Part shown: piece by piece, positions 27,266 through 34,272 of the stretch
How positions within the stretch are numbered: position 1 is the first letter of the stretch
How the letters are laid out: each line of letters starts with the position of its first letter
Origin: Candidatus Zhuqueibacterota bacterium
Lineage (GTDB): Bacteria > Zhuqueibacterota > Zhuqueibacteria > Oceanimicrobiales > Oceanimicrobiaceae
Reading direction: 5' to 3'
Assembly (NCBI GenBank): GCA_029261995.1
Contig: JAJDAF010000050.1
Span: forward strand, 306,467-370,466
DNA length: 64,000 bases
Notes under the pieces: model-generated
Told to the model about the DNA's origin: nothing
Databases searched by the model: none
The model's input: only the letters and a program-made list of their open reading frames with translations
Translations under genes and position numbers: made by a program

Positions 27266-28603
27266 ATGAACAAAATCCATAGTATGTTTCAAGACCTGAC
27301 AGACAAGTTCGAAGGCGTCTTTAAGAAGCTCCGCGGTCATGGTAAGCTGACCGACAAGAACATCGCTGAAACCATGCGCGAGATACGTCGCGTCTTGCTT
27401 GAAGCTGACGTCAATTTCAAAGTGGCCAGGGATTTTGTTGCCGGCGTGCAGGAGAAGGCGCTCGGTGAAGGTGTCTTAAGAAGTGTGACACCGGCCCAAC
27501 AGGTCATCAAAATTCTGCACAGTGAACTGGCCCACTTGATGGGAGACACCAACGCCGCCCTCAAAGACTCAAGCATGCCACCGACGGTTGTTATGTTGGT
27601 CGGGTTGCAGGGTTGCGGCAAGACGACTCTGGCCGGCAAACTGGCAAAATATTACAAGGGTAAGGGTCGCAGTCCTTTGCTGGTTGCGGCTGATTTGCAG
27701 AGGCCGGCGGCGGTTGAGCAACTGAGAGTCGTGGGAAGCCAGGTCGGCGTGAATGTCGTTGCCGAGCTGAACAGCACGCCGGTTGAAGTTTGTAAGCATG
27801 GCTTGCTTGCCGCTCGCAAAGCAATGAACGATATTCTAATCCTTGACACGGCCGGGCGATTGCACGTTGATGATGCGTTGATGCTGGAGTTGCAGGAAAT
27901 TCAACGTGAGACCCAGCCGCACGAGATTTTGTTTGTGGCCGACGGCATGACTGGACAGGATGCTGTCAACACCGCAAACGAGTTTGCGCAGAGGCTGGAT
28001 TTTTCCGGTGTTGTTCTCACCAAGCTTGATGGCGATGCTCGCGGTGGTGCCGCGCTTTCGATTCGCGCGATCACCAACAAGCCGATAAAGTTCATCAGCG
28101 TGGGCGAGAAGTTGGACGCGTTGGAGAAGTTTCATCCGGAACGCATGGCGTCTCGGATTCTTGGCATGGGTGATGTCGTGTCTCTGGTGGAAAAGGCACA
28201 ATTTGCGGTTGACGAGGACAAGGCTCGGAAATTAGAAAAGAAACTCCGGAGACAGGAGTTTACGTTGGAGGATTTCTACGACCAGCTCCAGCAGATCAAA
28301 AACATGGGCCCGCTGGAAGATGTGATGAAGATGATACCCGGCATGGGTGGCAAGGCCATGAAAGGAATGCAGGTAGATGAGAAGGCGCTGGTCTACGTCG
28401 AAGCCATCATAAACTCCATGACACTGGATGAACGCCGTCGTCCCCAAGTCCTGAACGGCAGTCGCCGCAAACGCGTCGCAAGAGGCAGCGGCACCAGCGT
28501 GCAGGATGTCAATAAGCTCCTCAATCAATTCAAGACCATGCAGAAAATGGTTAAGCGCATGAGTAGGTCTGGGATGAAGGGGATGCCAAAGTTTACTTTC
28601 TAG
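27266..28603 (+). CDS. ffh: Signal recognition particle GTPase Ffh
   Basis: The 445-residue SRP54 homologue targets ribosome-nascent-chain complexes to the membrane with SRP RNA and FtsY. N-domain is 1-90. G-domain motifs: GLQGCGKTT (113-121), DTAGR (194-198), TKLDGDARGG (252-261). The Met-rich M-domain ends in MQKMVKRMSRSGMKGM. A second ATG at 27284 (MFQDLTDKF) is closer to the family consensus start; the ATG at 27266 lies against a strong hairpin. It leads the ffh-rpsP-khpA-rimM-trmD-rplS order conserved in many bacteria. Confidence 0.95.
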   Translation: MNKIHSMFQDLTDKFEGVFKKLRGHGKLTDKNIAETMREIRRVLLEADVNFKVARDFVAGVQEKALGEGVLRSVTPAQQVIKILHSELAHLMGDTNAALKDSSMPPTVVMLVGLQGCGKTTLAGKLAKYYKGKGRSPLLVAADLQRPAAVEQLRVVGSQVGVNVVAELNSTPVEVCKHGLLAARKAMNDILILDTAGRLHVDDALMLELQEIQRETQPHEILFVADGMTGQDAVNTANEFAQRLDFSGVVLTKLDGDARGGAALSIRAITNKPIKFISVGEKLDALEKFHPERMASRILGMGDVVSLVEKAQFAVDEDKARKLEKKLRRQEFTLEDFYDQLQQIKNMGPLEDVMKMIPGMGGKAMKGMQVDEKALVYVEAIINSMTLDERRRPQVLNGSRRKRVARGSGTSVQDVNKLLNQFKTMQKMVKRMSRSGMKGMPKFTF

Positions 28604-28648
28604 TCGAATAGAAATATACGTAGCAGAACAAATCAAGGAGGCAGTAGA

Positions 28649-29350
28649 TTGTCGGTAAAATTGCGTTTAAGGAGAATGGGAAAGAAGAAACAGCCATTCT
28701 ATCGGATCGTCGCCATTGATTCCAGATCAGCGCGAAACGGGCGTTATCTTGAGAATCTTGGAACTTATGACCCTGTCAAGAACCCGGCGGAAGTTTCTGT
28801 CAATGAAGATCGGGCGCTTTACTGGCTTGGGCAGGGTGCTGTCCCTTCAGACACAGTGAGAAGCTTTTTGAAGCGCAAAGGCGTTCTTCTTAAGTGGCAC
28901 TTAATACAGCAGGGTGCAGATGATGCCGCCATTGCTGATGAAGTGCAGAAGTGGGAAGCCCAACAAGCGGAGCATGAAAAACGCCGCGATGCCCTCACCG
29001 AGCAAAAGAAGCGCGATGAAGCTAAGGAGGCCCAGGCAGCAGCAGAGGCGGAGGCCAAGGCCGAAGCAGATGCGGAAGTCAAAGCCAAGGCGGCGGCAGA
29101 TGCGGAAGCAAAGGCCCAGGCAGCAGCTGAGGCTGCTACAGCAGAGGCGGAAGCCGAAGATGTAGATGCCAAGGCGGATGCTCCTGCAGACAAGGAAGCT
29201 GGCGAAGTCAAAGAAACAGAAACGAAGGAAGAAACTTCAGTTGAGGCAGCCGCGGATAGCGGCGATGCCGAAACCAAGGACTCGAAAGAGGATACTCCTG
29301 ACGACGGGGAAAAAGCTCAGGAAGGTGGTAGTAAAGAAAGGACCGAATAG
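28649..29350 (+). CDS. rpsP: 30S ribosomal protein S16 with long Ala/Glu/Lys tail
   Basis: Residues 1-85 are a normal S16 (KLRLRRMGKKKQPFYRIV, GRYLENLGTYDP). The start is TTG at 28649 with an ideal AAGGAGG site at 28634-28640; no better ATG exists. Residues from about 110 to 233 form a low-complexity, charged tail rich in Ala, Glu and Lys, likely helical or disordered, ending in an acidic segment. Ordinary S16 is about 80-90 residues. FCB species often carry C-terminal extensions, but this one more than doubles the protein. The nucleotide repeats in the tail (GCAGAGGCGGAAGC-like) suggest slippage growth. Confidence 0.93.
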   Translation: MSVKLRLRRMGKKKQPFYRIVAIDSRSARNGRYLENLGTYDPVKNPAEVSVNEDRALYWLGQGAVPSDTVRSFLKRKGVLLKWHLIQQGADDAAIADEVQKWEAQQAEHEKRRDALTEQKKRDEAKEAQAAAEAEAKAEADAEVKAKAAADAEAKAQAAAEAATAEAEAEDVDAKADAPADKEAGEVKETETKEETSVEAAADSGDAETKDSKEDTPDDGEKAQEGGSKERTE

Positions 29351-29481
29351 GCTCAATGAGCACGCTCCCGAGTTAGGCTTGGATGGTGCTTGGGTTTCGT
29401 TCTGACACTGGGCAATTCACGTTACCTTTTCATCTTCTCAATCTCGTAGACGAGGATAGCCGTTCAATTTGGAGGTGACCC

Positions 29482-29712
29482 ATGAAGGAGTTCGTCGAGT
29501 ACGTCGTGAAGCACTTGGTTGACCGCCCTGATGATGTCAAAGTAAACGAAATCGACGGCGAGCGCACTGTCGTCTTTGAACTCCGCGTTGGAGAAGGCGA
29601 CATGGGGAAGGTTATTGGAAGGCGCGGACAGACCGCAAAATCTTTGAGGACAATCCTGGCCGCAGCCTCTGCAAAGAACGGTAAGCGTGCCGTTCTTGAA
29701 ATTCTTGAGTAG
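29482..29712 (+). CDS. khpA: KH-domain RNA-binding protein KhpA
   Basis: A 76-residue single KH domain with the GxxG RNA-binding loop ([15 protein letters not shown]). It has a strong GGAGGTGA site just upstream. It lies between rpsP and rimM as in many bacteria, where KhpA acts as a small RNA chaperone, with KhpB in Firmicutes. Full length for the family. Confidence 0.93.
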   Translation: MKEFVEYVVKHLVDRPDDVKVNEIDGERTVVFELRVGEGDMGKVIGRRGQTAKSLRTILAAASAKNGKRAVLEILE

Positions 29713-29730
29713 CTGGCCAGACAAGATTTT

Positions 29731-30252
29731 GTGAGAAAGGCGCAGTCGGACTTTGTTGCTGTTGGCAGAATTGTCAAAGCCCACGGAATCAAAGGTGAGG
29801 TCAAGGTAAAGCCGCTGACCGACAAGCCGGAGCGTTTCAAGCGCTTGTCCTCTATTCAAATTGAGTTGCCTTCGCGGGAGCCCTTTGAGGCTGTTATCGA
29901 TCAGGTTTCTGTCAAAGGAGATAATATCTATCTCCGCCTGAATGGCGTGGCATCAAGAGATGCAGCGCAGGCTTTGAATGGCGCCACGCTGACCATCCCG
30001 GAAGAAGACCTGCTTCCTTTAGCGGATGATGAGTTCTATCTTTTTGAACTCGTGGGTTTCACTGTAAAGACCGTTGCAGGTGATGTTCTGGGCACTGTAA
30101 GTGAGGTCATGGACCTGTCGTCAAACGAGGTGCTGGTCGTCCGGTCTGATGAGCGCGAGTGTTTGATTCCAGTGATACAGGATGTCATCGTCGAAATGAA
30201 CATGGATGCGCAGCAAATTGTCATTCAGCCGATTGATGGCCTTCTGGACTAG
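29731..30252 (+). CDS. rimM: 16S rRNA processing/ribosome maturation factor RimM
   Basis: A 173-residue protein with the N-terminal RimM barrel (VGRIVKAHGIKGEVKVKPLTD) and the C-terminal PRC-barrel (FYLFELVGFTV, IPVIQDVI). It assists 30S head maturation by binding S19. The start is GTG at 29731, 18 bases after the khpA stop. The trmD start follows 5 bases after its stop. Confidence 0.94.
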   Translation: MRKAQSDFVAVGRIVKAHGIKGEVKVKPLTDKPERFKRLSSIQIELPSREPFEAVIDQVSVKGDNIYLRLNGVASRDAAQALNGATLTIPEEDLLPLADDEFYLFELVGFTVKTVAGDVLGTVSEVMDLSSNEVLVVRSDERECLIPVIQDVIVEMNMDAQQIVIQPIDGLLD

Positions 30253-30257
30253 CTTGT

Positions 30258-30953
30258 ATGAGAGTATTTATCGTAACTGCGTTTCCAACGCTGCTGGAAG
30301 GGCCGCTGACAGAGAGCATCATCAAGCGCGCACGCGACCACGATATCGTTGAAATAAAGATCTTTGACTTGCGTGACTTTAGCCGGAACAAGCACCGCCA
30401 GGTAGATGACTACCCCTATGGCGGCGGGCCCGGCATGGTGCTGAAACCGGAGCCATTTTTCCGGGCTGTTGAGCATATTCGGGTACAAGAAGGGCTGAGT
30501 TCACCACGCGTGATTATGCTCACGCCGCAAGGAAGGCAATACAGTCAGCAAGAAGCCAAAGTGCTGGCGGAAGAACAAGAGATTATCTTCCTGTGTGGCC
30601 ACTACAAGGGCTTCGATGAGCGCATCCGGGAGAACATCGTCACGGATGAAATTTCGATCGGGGATTTCATCCTGACCGGCGGAGAACTCGCAGCCATGGT
30701 GGTGATTGACTCAGTTGTCAGGCTCTTGCCGGGGGCAATCGGTGACCTCGATTCCGCGCGCTCGGACTCGTTCGAAAATGGCATGCTGGATTGTCCGTAC
30801 TACACCAGGCCGGAAGAATACCGTGGCCTGAAGGTTCCGGATGTTCTGCTTTCCGGACATCATGGCGAAATTGATACATGGCGAAAAGCAAAAGCGCTTG
30901 AGCGGACAGTAGCCCGCCGGGCAGACTTGCTGGATAAAGAAACCAATCTATGA
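30258..30953 (+). CDS. trmD: tRNA (guanine-37-N1)-methyltransferase TrmD
   Basis: A 231-residue SPOUT-class methyltransferase that makes m1G37 in tRNA. The trefoil-knot AdoMet site and substrate blocks are visible: DYPYGGGPGMVLKPEP, FLCGHYKGFDERI, SIGDFILTGGELA and YTRPEEYRG, then VPDVLLSGHH. The usual N-terminus (MRVFIVTAFP) supports the start at 30258. The gene sits between rimM and rplS. Confidence 0.96.
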   Translation: MRVFIVTAFPTLLEGPLTESIIKRARDHDIVEIKIFDLRDFSRNKHRQVDDYPYGGGPGMVLKPEPFFRAVEHIRVQEGLSSPRVIMLTPQGRQYSQQEAKVLAEEQEIIFLCGHYKGFDERIRENIVTDEISIGDFILTGGELAAMVVIDSVVRLLPGAIGDLDSARSDSFENGMLDCPYYTRPEEYRGLKVPDVLLSGHHGEIDTWRKAKALERTVARRADLLDKETNL

Positions 30954-30981
30954 CAATCAAATCTGGTATGGAGGTGTATAA

Positions 30982-31323
30982 ATGAACAAGGTTGATGCTT
31001 TGGTCGCAGGGGATCTCAAAACGGATGTTCCTGAATTTGGCGCCGGAGACACGCTGCAAGTCCACACGAAGGTCAGGGAAGGCGAGAAAGAGAGAATTCA
31101 GATTTTTGAAGGCGTCGTGATCAAGAGGAAGGGCGGCGGAATCAACGCCACATTCACGGTAAGGAAGATCTCCAACGGAATTGGCGTCGAGAGAATCTTC
31201 CCCGTGCATTCTCCGAACGTCGATAAAATAGTGAAATTGCGCTCAGGTAAAGTCAGGCGGGCCAAACTTTACTATCTCCGCGGACTGAGAGGCAAGGCCG
31301 CACGTATTACAGAGAAACGCTAG
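30982..31323 (+). CDS. rplS: 50S ribosomal protein L19
   Basis: A 113-residue L19 with family blocks [34 protein letters not shown] and the basic C-terminus ([13 protein letters not shown]). It is a large-subunit protein at the 30S-50S interface. It has an excellent GGAGGTG site before the ATG and closes the operon. A hairpin follows at 31337. Confidence 0.96.
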   Translation: MNKVDALVAGDLKTDVPEFGAGDTLQVHTKVREGEKERIQIFEGVVIKRKGGGINATFTVRKISNGIGVERIFPVHSPNVDKIVKLRSGKVRRAKLYYLRGLRGKAARITEKR

Positions 31324-31336
31324 ACGCCTCGAACGA

Positions 31337-31397
31337 AACGGGTTGTTCCCAGGTGATTGCATTGTCCAAGACAGTCATCTGTCAGGAACAGCCCGTT
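31337..31397 (+). terminator. Two-level hairpin downstream of rplS
   Basis: AACGGGTTGTTCC (31337-31349) pairs with GGAACAGCCCGTT (31385-31397) with one G-U pair. Inside the 35-base loop is a second small hairpin, GACAG (31370-31374) with CTGTC (31379-31383). It lies 14 bases after the rplS stop. No U tract follows, so it may stabilise the mRNA 3' end or need a factor for termination. Confidence 0.6.
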
Positions 31398-31449
31398 GGA
31401 CTTCTCCACAAATTCCCTTCGAATTGCCCGGAAATTCCTGTATTAGTTA

Positions 31450-31478
31450 TTGACTTTAGAGTTAGCTTTTTGTAATAT
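31450..31478 (+). promoter_or_regulatory. Sigma-70 promoter for adenosine-specific kinase family gene
   Basis: TTGACT (31450-31455), a 17-base spacer, and TAATAT (31473-31478): near-consensus boxes at optimal spacing, about 80 bases before the ATG at 31559. The region is AT-rich and follows the rplS terminator-like hairpin. Confidence 0.7.
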
Positions 31479-31558
31479 ACATCACCGTTTTTAATACCCT
31501 TCTTTCCTTGATCTAATTTCGTTCTCATTACAATTCTCTCTTGCATGGAGGCCGCATC

Positions 31559-32014
31559 ATGGCATTGCACACCATCAGAGTCGAAAACCCCCATGCGCAT
31601 AACCTCGTTGTGGGACAGTCCAATTTCGCCAACACCGTCGATAACATCTCAGCGGCGCTCATGGGGACTATCCCCAACATCAAGTTTGGGTTGGCATTTA
31701 ACACACCAACCGTCCCCGAGGCTGTTAAATCTTCAGGCACCGATGACACGTTGATTCATCTCGCTTTGGAAAAAGTCCGCCGTCTTGGCGCCGGGAAGAC
31801 GTTCGTCCTACTGCTTGATGCTTCTGCGCCGGTCAGCGTAATGCAGGCCTTGAAAACCGTTCCCGAAATTCGAGAGATCTACTGTGCCACACAGAGCGCT
31901 GCTGAGTTCATCGTGGTTGATGGAACTCAGGGGCGAGGCGTGATGGGACTTGTAGGCGGCTACTCCCGGAGCAATGAGGCGCGAGTGCAATTCATAAGAA
32001 AGGATACCTGCTAG
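31559..32014 (+). CDS. Adenosine-specific kinase family protein (PF04008)
   Basis: A 151-residue protein matching the small adenosine-specific kinase family: N-terminal ENPHAHNLVVGQSNF, then GLAFNTPTVPEAVKSSGTDD and the C-terminal glycine-rich VVDGTQGRGVMGLVGGYS. The ATG at 31559 has GGAGG 9 bases upstream. The assignment comes from overall pattern recognition; the archaeal prototype was shown to bind adenosine, and the bacterial role is unclear. It has its own strong promoter and is not obviously linked to its neighbours. Confidence 0.75.
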   Translation: MALHTIRVENPHAHNLVVGQSNFANTVDNISAALMGTIPNIKFGLAFNTPTVPEAVKSSGTDDTLIHLALEKVRRLGAGKTFVLLLDASAPVSVMQALKTVPEIREIYCATQSAAEFIVVDGTQGRGVMGLVGGYSRSNEARVQFIRKDTC

Positions 32015-32172
32015 CGCAGCCTCGGCTTTATATCTGCTCAGCTACCTCCGCCGAAAGCTTTGATTCCCGATTCAATACTGGTTTGTCTGATGCAGGCCCT
32101 CCGAAATTGTCGATTCTGCACGTCAGAGTATCTCTGCAAGAAGCTACAGTCTCGCCGCGATGGAAATCCAAA

Positions 32173-32646
32173 ATGAAATTGAAACTCGTGACCGTTGGCA
32201 AAACCCGGATGAAGGCATGGCAATTTGCCGAGCAAGATTATCTAGCACGAATTCGCAGGTACGCGGAACTTCAGGAATTTCCCGTTCGGGAAGCTGATCA
32301 ACGGGCTTTGCGCAACGACGCGCTTGTGAAGGAAAGTGAAGCCGACCGAATTCTTGCAAAACTCGCTCCTCAGGAACTCGTTATCGCGCTGGACGAAAAG
32401 GGAGAACAGTTTTCGTCGCAGCAATTCGCGGACTCGCTGCGAAAGAAAATGGATGGCGCCGTAAAACAGATCGCTTTTGTCGTCGGCGGCCCTCTGGGTC
32501 TCGACTCACGCATTCTGGAACGCGCCGATCTCACTCTTTCGTTGTCGCGAATGACGCTGCCGCATGAGCTGGCGAAGGTGGTTCTTCTGGAACAAATCTA
32601 TCGGGCTTTCTCAATCATAAGAGGCGAGAAGTACCACAAAGCGTGA
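32173..32646 (+). CDS. rlmH: 23S rRNA (pseudouridine1915-N3)-methyltransferase RlmH
   Basis: A 157-residue SPOUT methyltransferase acting on helix 69 of 23S rRNA. It starts MKLKLVTVGKTR, matching the family; an upstream ATG at 32083 would add 30 unrelated residues. The AdoMet/knot motif FVVGGPLGLD and the C-terminal block LSLSRMTLPHELAKVVLLEQ plus YRAFSIIRGEKYHK are complete. Confidence 0.95.
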   Translation: MKLKLVTVGKTRMKAWQFAEQDYLARIRRYAELQEFPVREADQRALRNDALVKESEADRILAKLAPQELVIALDEKGEQFSSQQFADSLRKKMDGAVKQIAFVVGGPLGLDSRILERADLTLSLSRMTLPHELAKVVLLEQIYRAFSIIRGEKYHKA

Positions 32647-32814
32647 ATCGCCGCCGACAGGGGCCGCGGGAGGCGTGCGCCCTTGCGAGTTGCGCCGGAC
32701 TACGCGCCGCCTTTCCTTCTACGCCGCAGCGGACGCTGCACGCCGTTTGAGTATGCGGCTACAACCACCGAGACTGCTTGACTTTCCACGCTCGTATTCC
32801 TATATTTGGCCCTT

Positions 32815-34107
32815 ATGAAGAGCTATTTTGACACACCCAAGAATGTTGACCAGCAACCCGCACAGGACAACAGAGAGGAGAACGACATTCAGACTTTTTA
32901 CCAGAGAGGCCTGGGCCTCAAACACGAAGTCAAAAATACGCTCAAGAAGGAGTATTTCAGCGACCTTGTCGAGCATTTGCGCGCAAATCAATATGAGTTG
33001 AAAGCGGGCGGCATCACGATTCACCTGGCCCGCGAGTTTGGCTTCTGCTATGGCGTTGACCGGGCGGTTGACTACGCCTACCAAGCCCGCGAAAGATTTC
33101 CGAATCGCAGAATTTTCATCACCGGAGAAATTATTCACAATCCGCACGTCAACAACCGGCTGCTCGATATGGGCATTGAGTTCTTAAGCGGACAATACAG
33201 CAAAGGGTTGCGCTATGAAGATTTGCAGCCGGAGGACGTTGTCATCTTGCCGGCTTTCGGAGTTTCTATTCAGGAATTTAAGACCCTCCGCAAGTGCAAT
33301 TGTATCATGGTCGATACAACCTGTGGGTCGGTTTTGAATGTCTGGAAACGGGTATCGTTTTATGCAGAGCATGGCTACACCTCGATCATTCACGGCAAGT
33401 ACTTCCACGAGGAAACAATCGCCACCAGCTCGCAGGCTTTGAAGCATCCGGACGGTAAGTTCTTGATTGTCAGGAATATGAGCGAGGCGGAGCGTGTGTG
33501 TGACTACATTCTAAGCGGAAAAGACAAGGCCGGTTTCGTGCAATACTTTGCAAAAGCAATGTCCCCAGGTTTCGATCCGGACCAGGATTTGGACAAGGTC
33601 GGCGTCGCCAATCAGACAACCATGTTGAGCAGCGAATCTCTGGCGATAGCCGAGCAGTTTCGGCACACGATGTGCGAAAAACATAGCGAAGCCAGCATCG
33701 ACCGCCACTTCCAGACTTTTGACACCATCTGCAGCGCGACTCAGGACCGGCAGGACGCGGTCATGGAGCTGGTCCGCGAGCACAAGCTCGACCGCATGCT
33801 GGTCATCGGCGGTTTCAACAGCAGCAATACAAACCACCTGGCGGTTATCAGTTCTAACCACACTAAAACCTACCATATCGATGATCCCGACTGCCTGCTG
33901 GATGGCGCCCGGATTCGCCACAAACGAATCGGAGGCCAAGAGGTCGTCGTCGAGAACGGCTGGCTTCCGGACGGCGAGGCTGCCATTGGCATCACGGCCG
34001 GCGCTTCGACGCCAAACAACAAGATCGGAGCGGTGATCGAGAAGGTTATGCAGCTTCGCGGCGTTGATTTGGCCGCGGTTCTGGATTCGTCGCACGTCCC
34101 TATTTGA
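32815..34107 (+). CDS. ispH: 4-hydroxy-3-methylbut-2-enyl diphosphate reductase, long form
   Basis: Last enzyme of the MEP isoprenoid pathway, reducing HMBPP to IPP and DMAPP with a [4Fe-4S] cluster. The three cluster cysteines are seen in FGFCYGVDRAVDYA, VDTTCGSV and TICSATQDRQDA. Substrate-site residues lie in ITGEIIHNPHVN and GGFNSSNTNHLA, with GASTPNN at the end. At 430 residues it is the longer type known from cyanobacteria and plastids rather than the about 310-residue E. coli type, with an N-terminal extension of about 75 residues. The ATG at 32815 is preferred to TTG at 32806. Confidence 0.94.
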   Translation: MKSYFDTPKNVDQQPAQDNREENDIQTFYQRGLGLKHEVKNTLKKEYFSDLVEHLRANQYELKAGGITIHLAREFGFCYGVDRAVDYAYQARERFPNRRIFITGEIIHNPHVNNRLLDMGIEFLSGQYSKGLRYEDLQPEDVVILPAFGVSIQEFKTLRKCNCIMVDTTCGSVLNVWKRVSFYAEHGYTSIIHGKYFHEETIATSSQALKHPDGKFLIVRNMSEAERVCDYILSGKDKAGFVQYFAKAMSPGFDPDQDLDKVGVANQTTMLSSESLAIAEQFRHTMCEKHSEASIDRHFQTFDTICSATQDRQDAVMELVREHKLDRMLVIGGFNSSNTNHLAVISSNHTKTYHIDDPDCLLDGARIRHKRIGGQEVVVENGWLPDGEAAIGITAGASTPNNKIGAVIEKVMQLRGVDLAAVLDSSHVPI

Positions 34108-34272
34108 ACCGCCCTGCCTGGCGGCTATCTACTTCACTCGTAAACACCGGAGACCGGCCTGCCCATGTTTTTTTGGATGATGGCGGAACGCGGGTGGTCA
34201 ACTTGCTTCTGTATTGCCTAATCATTTGAACCTGCAGGTTAGTTCTGATCCTGCCATTTTTATTGGAAGAAG

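Noticed and set aside
28819..29277. Ser/Ala-rich minus-strand frame
   Set aside because: Mirror of the low-complexity S16 tail.
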